Assembly: GCA_035495315.1 (NCBI GenBank)
Contig: DATJGF010000193.1
Span: 1-7,074 of the forward strand
Direction of reading: 5' to 3'
DNA from: DATJGF01 sp035495315
Lineage (GTDB): Bacteria; Verrucomicrobiota; Verrucomicrobiia; Limisphaerales; UBA8199
DNA: 7,074 nucleotides
The position numbers and the translations under genes are program-made. This document shows, piece by piece, positions 1-6,280 of the stretch. The stretch's first letter is position 1. Each line of letters begins with the position of its first letter. The notes beneath the pieces were generated by a model. That model was not told where the DNA came from. It searched no databases and saw only the letters and a program-made list of their open reading frames with translations.

Positions 1-166
1 CAACAGGATTGTCAGGTCTAATATTTAAAGTGACGATGTGATTTGCGCAGCGCTCAATGCCAATTTTCAGCATTCGGTAGGTTACGACACGATCCTCCAT
101 CACCATCGCAGGCTTTTCGGGCTGGGTCTGAGCGTGGAAAAGAATAAAATCAAACCAGTTATTCAT
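1..166 (-). CDS. N-terminus of an adenylate-forming (AMP-binding) enzyme, acyl-CoA synthetase-like; cut by window edge
   Basis: Reading the minus strand from an ATG at 166 gives 55 codons open to the left edge, beginning MNNWFDFILFHAQTQPEKPA and continuing with VMEDRVVTYRML. The pattern 'F..H..TQP..PA.V.ED..VTY..L....ERCA..I' is the usual opening of the ANL superfamily (acyl-CoA synthetases, NRPS-type adenylation domains), which activate a carboxylate as an acyl-adenylate using ATP. The start is well bounded: an in-frame TGA lies at 176-178, and a weak GGTGAG sits about 8 nt upstream of the ATG. The Walker-like P-loop, the adenylation core and the C-terminal lid all lie outside the window, so substrate and CoA versus carrier-protein chemistry cannot be told. 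It follows the porin in the same direction after a 156-nt gap, so it may have its own promoter. Family membership is fairly likely; specificity is unknown. Confidence 0.72.
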   Translation of the reverse strand, partial: MNNWFDFILFHAQTQPEKPAMVMEDRVVTYRMLKIGIERCANHIVTLNIRPDNPV

Positions 167-285
167 CGCGCGGGCTCACCAGGGCAAGCTAATCGAGCCA
201 AGTATGCCATTACATTAGCAAACGCGCGAATACGCCAGGAGCGCGGCAGCGACGTCGGCTCGCGCCAAGCCCGCATCAGCTTTCA

Positions 286-311
286 TGATCCATGCAAATT
301 TGCGGTGGTCA
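286..311 (-). terminator. Imperfect hairpin just downstream of the first porin
   Basis: Starting 11 nt after the porin stop codon is a 26-nt imperfect palindrome. Its core is the perfect 10-mer GCAAATTTGC (294-303), and outer arms TGA/TCA and CCA/TGG are separated by a small internal loop and a bulge. There is no run of T after it on the minus strand, so it is not a textbook intrinsic terminator. It could be an mRNA 3'-end structure. Low confidence. Confidence 0.2.
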
Positions 312-322
312 GACCGTGCAAT

Positions 323-1153
323 TCAAAATTTATAATTAATTCCCGCTCGCACAATATTGGCGGTCAGATCAGCCGAGGTATTGATTGCCTGCGCGTACCC
401 AGCGCCAGCACCCGGGTGAAAAATCCTACTGGTGACATTTACAGAACCGAAATTCACGTAGAGATATTCTGCCTTGGCAGACCAGTACCTGTCGAAAGCC
501 CATTCAACGCCACCACCCAATACCCAGCCGGCCTTAGTGGCGGAATTGCTGCCGCCACCACTCGCTCCACTAGAGCCAAAGCCACCTTGGTCGTCGCTAA
601 AAGAATTAGCAACTTTAAGCCGCGTTAAGGCAAGTCCGCCGGTCGCGTAGACCAAAACATTTGGTGAGGCGGCCCATCCAACGCGTCCGCGGGCCGTGTA
701 CAACCAATTAGCTTCAGCGCTCGTTGTGAGCGTAAAGACGTCTGTAGGCGAAACAAAAGGACCAAACACAGGATAATGGGCGCTGAAAGATTGGGTGCCA
801 CGAAAATGGAAGGCACCAAAATCAGTTTCTGCTCCCAGAACGATATTGCCGTTTTGCCAATTGTAGCCAGCCTGCACTCCACCGGTAAAACCGGTATCCG
901 ACAATGACCCGGTCCCCGCCGCACTGACAGCAGCTCCATTCGCTTCGCCAAAGCCCACGCGACAGAAATACCAGGGCGTTACCGCTGGACAGATTGCGGT
1001 GGTAGTCACATCGGAACGACCCCACGCCGCGCCGGCATTGGCGCCGATATACCAACCCGTCCAATTGTAGGGCGCCGGTTCGGCGCCGTACGCTATTTGC
1101 GTGAGAGCGGTGGTGGAGGTGGCAACAATCCACAAAACCGGCAAGCGGCGCAT
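323..1153 (-). CDS. Outer-membrane beta-barrel porin, Omp25/RopB-like (first copy)
   Basis: This 276-residue protein is a small outer-membrane beta-barrel of the Omp25/Omp31/RopB type found in rhizobia and Brucella, a surface structural protein. An N-terminal signal peptide (residues 1 to about 24, cleavage likely after AYGA) is followed by the first barrel strand WTGWYIGANAGAAWG. Later come a GGVQAGYNWQ strand near 91-100, an ARGRVGW turn near 154-160, AKAEYLYV near 236-243, and a final strand ending in the terminal aromatic signature INYKF recognised by the BAM machinery. A Gly/Ser-rich loop lies at about 190-206. Two cysteines, C55 and C64, sit in what should be the first surface loop and could form a disulphide. 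The ATG at 1153 is the only sensible start: an in-frame TAG occurs three codons upstream (1160-1162). The ribosome site is weak (AGGG four bases before the ATG). The protein is paralogous to the porin at 2044-2895 but lacks its ADLPRKAP linker. Family is sure; the specific role is not. Confidence 0.9.
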   Translation of the reverse strand: MRRLPVLWIVATSTTALTQIAYGAEPAPYNWTGWYIGANAGAAWGRSDVTTTAICPAVTPWYFCRVGFGEANGAAVSAAGTGSLSDTGFTGGVQAGYNWQNGNIVLGAETDFGAFHFRGTQSFSAHYPVFGPFVSPTDVFTLTTSAEANWLYTARGRVGWAASPNVLVYATGGLALTRLKVANSFSDDQGGFGSSGASGGGSNSATKAGWVLGGGVEWAFDRYWSAKAEYLYVNFGSVNVTSRIFHPGAGAGYAQAINTSADLTANIVRAGINYKF

Positions 1154-1236
1154 AAAACCCTAAGCCCCCCAATTACAAAGCGAAGATAATCAAAAAAAGA
1201 GGCTCCGCACAAATGCCGTCGGCGTAAGCGCACATG

Positions 1237-1266
1237 AATATCGAATGTGTGCCTATCTCGTCACAA
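1237..1266 (-). promoter_or_regulatory. Possible promoter for the first porin
   Basis: On the minus strand TTGTGA (1261-1266) and GATATT (1237-1242) are separated by 18 nt, each matching the sigma-70 boxes at 4 of 6 positions. This would give a leader of about 75-80 nt before the porin ATG at 1153. The -10 box lies inside a small inverted repeat, CACAT (1231-1235) / ATGTG (1245-1249), that could be an operator. A match of this quality can arise by chance. Confidence 0.2.
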
Positions 1267-1323
1267 TGCAATCCAAGGTGTTGTTTACGCTAAAAAATCC
1301 GACTGGGCGTACCGTGAGTAAGA

Positions 1324-1461
1324 GCGCCGCTTTGGGCCAGAAACAGACATGTGCAGCGCGAAAGGCATGTCTACTTAACGCCAATGGCGACGGCGAAACG
1401 GACTCGGGAAACAGTCTGCGGCGCTTTAGCTCATGTCGGCTTTCGGCCAATCGCCGACGTG
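1324..1461. repeat. Degenerate dispersed palindromic repeat of the Bradyrhizobium 'SALGQKQT / SAFG' kind
   Basis: The 351-nt gap between the first porin and the small membrane protein holds no credible gene. Its middle carries three successive copies of a repeat module. Module 1 (1324-1351) contains GCTTTGGGCCAGAAAC. Module 2 (1366-1405) begins CATGTCTACTTAACGCC. Module 3 (1432-1461) has CATGTCGGC and GCCGACGTG pairing around a 12-nt loop. From memory, the intact form in rhizobial genomes is a near-perfect palindrome of the type ATGTCCGCTTTTGGCC..., whose conceptual translations (SALGQKQT, SALPPIATAKADI, SAFG) are often mis-annotated as small hypothetical proteins. Here the plus strand reads AALGQKQTCAARKA, then a frameshifted relative of the second motif, so the copy is decayed. 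The flanks (1154-1323 and 1462-1504) show nothing else beyond a possible promoter and a possible gene scrap. Confidence 0.5.
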
Positions 1462-1467
1462 GTCCAC

Positions 1468-1503
1468 TTATTCCATCACCTCGTCCGCAACCAATTGCGT
1501 GAG
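1468..1503 (-). pseudogene. Possible 3' scrap of an ABC substrate-binding-protein gene
   Basis: The minus strand reads LTQLVADEVME followed by TAA at 1468-1470. This resembles the C-terminus 'LLARADEVIE-stop' of the uncharacterised ABC transporter substrate-binding family (COG2984-like) that is highly multiplied in Bradyrhizobium. The antisense reading TYSITSSA is likewise a string often seen as a spurious ORF opposite those genes. Only about a dozen codons match, and the frame differs from that of the adjoining membrane protein, whose stop is at 1505-1507. It is recognised from memory only and could be coincidence. Confidence 0.22.
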
Positions 1504-1504
1504 G

Positions 1505-1912
1505 TTAAAGATTTCTAAAAACCAAACGCTTGGCTTGCCAAACGGCAACAGCAATTACAGCCGATACAACCGCCGTGACCAACGGCTCGCCCCACTGCGG
1601 GGGGAAGTGCGAGGGGTGAGCAAAAACGTCGCCAATAAAGGTCGCAAAGGCACTGATCGTCATTTGCCGTGACAGCGAATTGGTGGTCCGGTCCATCTGC
1701 GCGAGAAGAGCAACAGCCACCAGGGCGCCAATAGTGCCGCAGATCGAAGCTAGCCGAGCATGGTCTAAACTTAGAGCATTCGCGAAGTCGCCGTGCGCCA
1801 TCACAACAAAACAGGCGAGCCAGGCCCCCACGAACTTTTCTATTGCGGGCCGCACCAGGCCATTGGGATTCGTGAAATCCAGCGCGCCGGTGCCGAGCTT
1901 GAGACTTGTCAT
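1505..1912 (-). CDS. Small hydrophobic membrane protein of unknown function
   Basis: This 135-residue protein has a polar N-terminus (MTSLKLGTGALDF, residues 1-25) followed by three or four hydrophobic stretches: about 27-39 (VGAWLACFVVMAH), 57-71 (ICGTIGALVAVALLA), 84-96 (MTISAFATFIGDV) and 110-125 (EPLVTAVVSAVIAVAV). A short basic tail, QAKRLVFRNL, closes it. I recognise no family motif and assign no function; an inner-membrane location is inferred from hydrophobicity. A longer reading from a GTG at 1954 would add 14 residues, but that start has no good ribosome site, while the ATG at 1912 has AGAGG eight bases upstream, so the shorter form is preferred. The gene follows the second porin by 131 nt in the same direction. 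That gap shows no clear terminator, so co-transcription is possible but unproven. Confidence 0.65.
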   Translation of the reverse strand: MTSLKLGTGALDFTNPNGLVRPAIEKFVGAWLACFVVMAHGDFANALSLDHARLASICGTIGALVAVALLAQMDRTTNSLSRQMTISAFATFIGDVFAHPSHFPPQWGEPLVTAVVSAVIAVAVWQAKRLVFRNL

Positions 1913-1920
1913 AACGTTGA

Positions 1921-1925
1921 CCTCT
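1921..1925 (-). promoter_or_regulatory. Ribosome binding site fixing the start of the small membrane protein
   Basis: On the minus strand AGAGG lies eight bases before the ATG at 1912. The upstream alternative, GTG at 1954, is preceded by ACTTGTGGCACG, which has no good purine core. This decides in favour of the 135-residue form. Confidence 0.55.
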
Positions 1926-2043
1926 CTATCCGAAATTTCAACGTAATGATTCACCGTGCCACAAGTATATCAACTGCAGTTTATCCTACCCATCATCGTG
2001 AAAGCCAACGCTGCACTAGCCGATGCTGGGTCAAAAGCTGCCA

Positions 2044-2895
2044 TCAGAATCGATAATTTACGCCAAGGCGCGCGATGTTGAAATTAGCGCGCCCGAATGT
2101 TGCGGTGAGAGATGCCGGTTGCGTCACGCCTAATGCGACTTCCGTTACGTTATCGCCTTTAAGGCTCACGTAAAGATATTCAGCCTTGAGCGTCCAGCGT
2201 TGCCATATCGCATATTCAACTCCCCCGCCTACAGTCCAGCCTGTAGCCACGTCGCTCGAAGATCCGGCGAAGCACGTCGCAGGGGCATTGCAGTTAGCAT
2301 TGGGCGGACCAAAAATTCCAAGACCGTAACCGGTGCCCGGATAACTGAAGCTTGCTGTGCGTTCGAGGCGCCCATAAGCAAACCCACCGGTGCCAAACAA
2401 CAACAGATTATCAATCGGCAGAAAACCTAACCGAGCTCTGACAGTGCCGAACCATTTGAGGCGCTCTTCGAAGGACGCAGCGTTGATAAAAGCACCACCG
2501 GTCGCGATACTGGTTGTCGAACCTTTGACGCCGGACCAATCAAAATCCGCTTCGAGACCGGCCAGCCAACTGCGATTAAATTGCCAATTATATCCAGCCT
2601 GCAGGCCTCCAACCACGCCGGACGAGTCAAAGGATGATGGCGCGGCGAGATTTCCTCCGTTGTTAATCGCAGTGTTTAAAAGAAAAGCGTCCGCAGCGAT
2701 ATCGTTCGAGAAATAGGCGACATCGCGGTTGGTCCACCCTCCGCCGACGTTGCTTCCCACGTAAAAACCGGTCCAACCGTAAATTGGAGCGGGAGCAGGC
2801 GCGACAGGCGCCTTGCGAGGTAGATCAGCCGCCGAGGCCAACTGTGTAAGTGCGATCGTCGCGGTAGCGACGGATACGGCGAGAAAACGTTGCAT
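2044..2895 (-). CDS. Outer-membrane beta-barrel porin, Omp31/RopB-like (second copy)
   Basis: This 283-residue protein is a classic rhizobial small porin. A signal peptide (MQRFLAVSVATATIALTQLA, cleavage near SAA at about residue 23) is followed by the DLPRKAP plus Pro/Ala-rich linker typical of this family. The first barrel strand is WTGFYVGSNVGGGW (41-54). Further strands include GGLQAGYNWQ (96-105), VRARLGFL near 152-159, GWTVGGGVEYA (219-229) and LKAEYLYVSLKG (236-247), and the protein ends in the BAM-type aromatic signature LGVNYRF. Two cysteines, C202 and C208, flank a short NAPAT segment in a late surface loop and may form a disulphide. A longer frame from a TTG at 2934 exists, but the ATG at 2895 is chosen because the signal peptide begins exactly there and GGGGA sits seven bases upstream. 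It lies 237 nt downstream of the type I secretion operon. An 8-strand barrel is not a TolC-type channel, so it is unlikely to serve that exporter. Confidence 0.92.
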   Translation of the reverse strand: MQRFLAVSVATATIALTQLASAADLPRKAPVAPAPAPIYGWTGFYVGSNVGGGWTNRDVAYFSNDIAADAFLLNTAINNGGNLAAPSSFDSSGVVGGLQAGYNWQFNRSWLAGLEADFDWSGVKGSTTSIATGGAFINAASFEERLKWFGTVRARLGFLPIDNLLLFGTGGFAYGRLERTASFSYPGTGYGLGIFGPPNANCNAPATCFAGSSSDVATGWTVGGGVEYAIWQRWTLKAEYLYVSLKGDNVTEVALGVTQPASLTATFGRANFNIARLGVNYRF

Positions 2896-2902
2896 TTGCG
2901 GG

Positions 2903-2907
2903 TCCCC
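2903..2907 (-). promoter_or_regulatory. Ribosome binding site fixing the start of the second porin
   Basis: On the minus strand GGGGA lies seven bases before the ATG at 2895, directly ahead of the signal peptide. It supports this start over the in-frame TTG at 2934. Upstream (about 2921-2940) the DNA is AT-rich, including TTGATATTTTTTG, and could hold promoter elements, but no convincing box pair stands out. Confidence 0.5.
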
Positions 2908-3132
2908 AATCCACGGCTGAACAAAAAATATCAAACTATTAGGCGTGGGAACAGCCCTTCCGGTAAGCGCATGAGCCCCGACTACACGTACGGCCGCCTA
3001 TGCGCGGTAAAGCCCCAGTCGGCAGACCCTAACAGGGGGGTGTCTTTCTACAACGAGATTCTCGAGTGCGACACATGGACCAGGCGTAGACAAAGGACGA
3101 AATTCTGATCGCCAACGGCAGTTGATACCTGT

Positions 3133-4482
3133 CTATTCCTCGCGGAACGCGTGGGCGAAACTGTCGACCAATGGCTGCACAATGTAAGCAAGCATCGTAC
3201 GCTCACCGGTCACAATCGAAACATCGACCGGCATGCCAGGATAAAGTTTCACGTGTGGCAAATGCCTCATTGCCGCAGCGTCCACTTCAACACGAGCGAG
3301 ATAGTAAGTGCTGTTCGTCTTTTCCTCGGTCGTGGCATCCGCAGACACCCAGGTCACTGCTCCCTGGATGGTCGGTGTGATGCGTTGCTTATAAGCGACG
3401 AGGCGGACGGTGGCCGGGAGTCCGGGCCGAACGATATCGATATCAATCGGCTGGACCTTGACTTCAAGCACCATCTTGTCCTGCAGCGGGACGAGGTCGA
3501 GAATGGCTCCGCCTGGCGCCACCACCCCGCCGACGGTAAAGAACTTCATGTTGAGGATGGTGCCGTCCTGCGGGGCCACCACGTCGGTGCGGCCGGCCTT
3601 GGCCACGAACTTGCGAAGGTCCTCCGCGGCGTCGCTCCGTTTGTTTTGAACGTCACGCAGTTCTTCCGATACGGCCTTGGCTTGCGCGCTGCGAATGGCG
3701 TTGATCTGCACGTCGGCCTCGCCAACCTGCTCCTGCAGCGAGAGCACTTTACCCTTGTTAGCCTCAATATCGCCTTTGGCGGCCACAAGCTGACGTTCCA
3801 GTTCCAGCATTTTGGGCTTGAGCGACAGGCCTTTTTCAAACAGGAATTTTTGGTCCCTCAGTTGCTCTTCAAACAGCGGGATCTGCTTCTGTACAGCCGT
3901 AATTTGTGACTGGAGGGACGCAATCTGCGCGCGATATTGCTCGCTTCGCTGGACCCAAACTCCGATTTGATCCTTCATTGCGCGCTGATGGTCGGAGAAG
4001 ATCTTGTCCTGTCCGTCCAGGATCTCGCGAACCGAGTTGTCGTTGCGACGCGACTGCAGTTCTTTCGGGAAGGCAATCGAGGGTTTGTTATCTCGCTCGG
4101 CAATCAGCCTCGCCTCCTGCGCGTTCAATGCATCAAGTTTTGCACGACGTGCATCGCGATCGGAATTGGCATCGAGACTGTCCAGTCGAAGCAAAATTTG
4201 GCCTTGTTTGACCACATCGCCATCCCGCACCAGGATTTCGCGGATGATGCCTCCCTCAAGGTGCTGAATCGTCTTGCGATTGGAATCGACTTTAACCGCG
4301 CCAGGAGCAACAGCCGCGCTGGAGAGAGGGGCAATTGCTGCCCATAAACCAAAACCGCCCACGAATATCAGGACAATGAGAAGCGCGATCTTGGTCAGGC
4401 CGTCGATCGGCGGCCGTGCTGTAACTGGCGGCGGCATAAACCGATTCTTACCCGCCGTTTCGATGGTGATTGGCAGGGTCAT
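3133..4482 (-). CDS. Type I secretion membrane fusion protein, HlyD/PrtE family
   Basis: This 449-residue protein is the periplasmic adaptor of a type I secretion system, linking the inner-membrane ABC pump to an outer-membrane TolC-type channel. A short cytoplasmic N-terminus is followed by one membrane segment (about 31-52, IALLIVLIFVGGFGLWAAIA) and a first lipoyl half-motif (about 69-101, with IQHLEGGIIREILVRDGDVV). A long coiled-coil hairpin (about 105-290) is rich in Gln, Glu, Lys and Arg. The second lipoyl half and beta-barrel follow, with VVAPQDGTILNM and VGGVVAPGG. Residues 413-435, starting LYPGMPVDVSIVTGER, fit the HlyD-family signature as I remember it, and the tail LVDSFAHAFREE is usual for this class. 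Length is normal. Its ATG overlaps the TGA of the exporter gene as ATGA, and the preceding bases contain no ribosome site, so translation is probably coupled. No clear intrinsic terminator follows it. The family assignment is firm. Confidence 0.95.
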   Translation of the reverse strand: MTLPITIETAGKNRFMPPPVTARPPIDGLTKIALLIVLIFVGGFGLWAAIAPLSSAAVAPGAVKVDSNRKTIQHLEGGIIREILVRDGDVVKQGQILLRLDSLDANSDRDARRAKLDALNAQEARLIAERDNKPSIAFPKELQSRRNDNSVREILDGQDKIFSDHQRAMKDQIGVWVQRSEQYRAQIASLQSQITAVQKQIPLFEEQLRDQKFLFEKGLSLKPKMLELERQLVAAKGDIEANKGKVLSLQEQVGEADVQINAIRSAQAKAVSEELRDVQNKRSDAAEDLRKFVAKAGRTDVVAPQDGTILNMKFFTVGGVVAPGGAILDLVPLQDKMVLEVKVQPIDIDIVRPGLPATVRLVAYKQRITPTIQGAVTWVSADATTEEKTNSTYYLARVEVDAAAMRHLPHVKLYPGMPVDVSIVTGERTMLAYIVQPLVDSFAHAFREE

Positions 4483-6194
4483 GGGTTGATCGCACGCACT
4501 TGCTTTTTATCGGAAGGTTGAATGGCAGTACGCTGAATTTGCGCGAGAACTGAATTTCTGTCGCCGAACAATTCAATACGACCCTCGTTGAGCACCAGCA
4601 CCTTATCGATGTGAGTCATCAGCGAGGGGCGGTGGGCAATGATGATCACCGTGGTCCCCGCTTCCTTCATTGCTTTGATTGCTTGGTTCAAGGCCTGCTC
4701 GCCTACGGCGTCGAGACTGGAATTCGGCTCGTCCAGGACCAGTAAAGGCGGCTGACCATAAAGCGCGCGCGCCAGACCAATGCGTTGGCGCTGGCCGCCG
4801 GACAGGATCGCCCCCTGCTCACCAATCTCGGTATCGTAACCTTTCGGCAGCCGCAGGATCATTTCGTGGACGCCGGCAAGCTCCGCCGCAGCCACCACCG
4901 CCTCCGAGTAGGCATCCTCGTTCATGCGCGCGATGTTTTCGGCGACGGTGCCCGGGAAGAGCTCGACATCCTGTGGCAGGTAACCAACGTGAGCTCCGAA
5001 GCGCTCGCGGCTCCAGATAAACACTTCGGCGCCATCGAGCCGCACTGAGCCGGCTTGCGGCTGATGGATGCCGACCAGCAAACGCGCAAGTGTCGATTTG
5101 CCGGCGGCGGACGGCCCGATAATCGCAAGCGCCTCGCCCGCTCCCAAGCCGAAGCTGGCGCCGCGAATCACCGGATGGCGCGCTCCTGCCGGGGAGAAGA
5201 TAACGTTCTCAACGAGGATCGCGCCCGAGGGTTTGGGCAAAGGCATGCCGTTCCCATGCAGCAGCGGCTGTTGGAACAGCGCGTGCAGCCGTTTCCACGC
5301 CTCGCGGGCGGCAACCACGCCCTTCCAGTTACCAATCGCCTGTTCGACCGGCGAGAGCGCGCGGCCCATGATGATCGAAGCGGCGACCATCGCGCCGGCA
5401 GTAAGCTTGTTGTCGATGACGAGATAGGCCCCGACACCGAGGATTGCGATCTGCAGTGTCATGCGGAAGAATTTGGCGGCCGCCGAAATCCAGCCGGCAC
5501 GGTCGCTCGCAATTCCTTGCAGGTGCAGCACTTCCGCATTGCCGCGGTCCCAACGCCTGGCGAGCGCACCGATCATGCCCATGCCATCAATGACCTCGGC
5601 GTTGCGCACAGCCGATTCGGCGCTGCGGAAATTCCGAGTCGCCGCGCCGCTCGCCTTCTTGAGCTTGCCTTGCGTGGCGAGGTTGTTCGTCAGCGCAAGG
5701 CTAAACAGAATTACCGCACCGGTTGTGGCTACCAACCCGAGAAGCGGATGCAGGAGAAACACAAAGCCCAGATAGATCGGCATCCAAGGGGCGTCGCACA
5801 GCGAGAAAATACCGTCTCCGGCGATAAATTTGCAGACAGTCGAGAGATCGCGCACGCCGTCCATGCGGTAAGTCGAGCCGCGCACCGCGTTCTCGATGCC
5901 TCGCGCATAAGCGAGTGGTGAGAGCGTGCGATCGATCCAGCTGCCGAGCCGCACCAATAGTCGTGAGCGTACCAATTGGAGCAGCCCCATTGTGAGCAGT
6001 GCGCCAACGGCGATCAGCGTGAGATAAATCAGCGTGGAAACGCTGCGACTCGAAAGCACCCGATCATAGATCTGCAGCATGTAAACGGACGTGGTGAGCA
6101 CCAGCAGATTGACCGCAAAGCTCACGCCAATGACGGTAGCGAGTCCGGTGCGACAGCGGGTAACGACAGTATCTAGGTGAGTTGCAGTGTTCAC
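4479..6194 (-). CDS. Type I secretion ABC exporter (permease fused to ATPase), PrtD family
   Basis: This 571-residue inner-membrane pump uses ATP to export an unfolded substrate carrying a C-terminal signal, almost certainly the RTX protein encoded just upstream. The N-terminal half is an ABC type-1 membrane domain with hydrophobic segments near 20-40, 52-74, 138-175 and 245-280, including the SVYMLQIYDRVLSSRS motif typical of the PrtD class. There is no N-terminal peptidase C39 or C39-like domain, matching PrtD rather than HlyB. The ATPase domain (about 326-550) is complete: Walker A GPSAAGKST (360-368), Q-loop Q408, signature LSGGQRQR (464-471), Walker B LLVLDE (484-489) with catalytic E489, D-loop SSLD (492-495), and H-loop H521. 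The start is a GTG at 6194 with AAGG seven bases upstream; no earlier ATG fits, and later ones would cut the first membrane segment. It ends in a four-base overlap with the fusion-protein gene. It looks fully functional. Confidence 0.95.
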   Translation of the reverse strand: MNTATHLDTVVTRCRTGLATVIGVSFAVNLLVLTTSVYMLQIYDRVLSSRSVSTLIYLTLIAVGALLTMGLLQLVRSRLLVRLGSWIDRTLSPLAYARGIENAVRGSTYRMDGVRDLSTVCKFIAGDGIFSLCDAPWMPIYLGFVFLLHPLLGLVATTGAVILFSLALTNNLATQGKLKKASGAATRNFRSAESAVRNAEVIDGMGMIGALARRWDRGNAEVLHLQGIASDRAGWISAAAKFFRMTLQIAILGVGAYLVIDNKLTAGAMVAASIIMGRALSPVEQAIGNWKGVVAAREAWKRLHALFQQPLLHGNGMPLPKPSGAILVENVIFSPAGARHPVIRGASFGLGAGEALAIIGPSAAGKSTLARLLVGIHQPQAGSVRLDGAEVFIWSRERFGAHVGYLPQDVELFPGTVAENIARMNEDAYSEAVVAAAELAGVHEMILRLPKGYDTEIGEQGAILSGGQRQRIGLARALYGQPPLLVLDEPNSSLDAVGEQALNQAIKAMKEAGTTVIIIAHRPSLMTHIDKVLVLNEGRIELFGDRNSVLAQIQRTAIQPSDKKQVRAINP

Positions 6195-6201
6195 CGATAA
6201 A

Positions 6202-6205
6202 CCTT
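6202..6205 (-). promoter_or_regulatory. Ribosome binding site for the GTG start of the ABC exporter
   Basis: On the minus strand TAAGGT carries an AAGG core seven bases before the GTG at 6194. It supports the use of a GTG start for the exporter. Confidence 0.5.
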
Positions 6206-6221
6206 AACGAGGCTTCTCGAA

Positions 6222-6261
6222 ACGTGGCATGGGCGGCCAAAGCGACCGCCCATTTCCGCGT
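6222..6261 (-). terminator. GC-rich hairpin between RTX substrate and exporter genes; possible attenuator or mRNA stabiliser
   Basis: The 86-nt gap holds a perfect 8-bp stem, ATGGGCGG (6229-6236) with CCGCCCAT (6246-6253), around a 9-nt loop. It is extended by a weaker outer stem (6222-6227 with 6256-6261) that has one mismatch and is separated by a small internal loop. On the transcript the hairpin is followed by TTTCG and not a true U-run, so complete termination is unlikely. A partial stop or 3'-end protection of the substrate message would be in keeping with other RTX operons, where substrate is made in excess of its exporter. That role is inference. Confidence 0.4.
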
Positions 6262-6280
6262 CACGCTTTTACAGCATTGT

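Noticed and set aside
187..230. Sigma-54-like TGGCA...TTGG string on the minus strand
   Set aside because: The invariant GG and GC are not 10 nt apart, so it does not meet the sigma-54 pattern.
38..628. 196-codon open frame on the plus strand
   Set aside because: It overlaps the 3' part of the first porin and the start of the AMP-binding enzyme, both of which are convincing on the other strand; no recognisable protein.
1245..1502. 85-codon plus-strand frame containing AALGQKQTCAARKA
   Set aside because: Treated as a conceptual reading of a dispersed palindromic repeat; frameshifts relative to the remembered motifs and no ribosome site argue against a real gene.
3151..3909. 252-codon open frame on the plus strand
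   Set aside because: Antisense to the adaptor gene; the His/Asp/Leu-rich translation mirrors the coiled-coil codons and shows no domain.
5055..5921. 288-codon open frame on the plus strand
   Set aside because: It lies wholly antisense to the ABC exporter, whose motifs are complete. Its translation is Arg/Gly/His-rich without any family pattern, as expected for the complement of a GC-rich gene.
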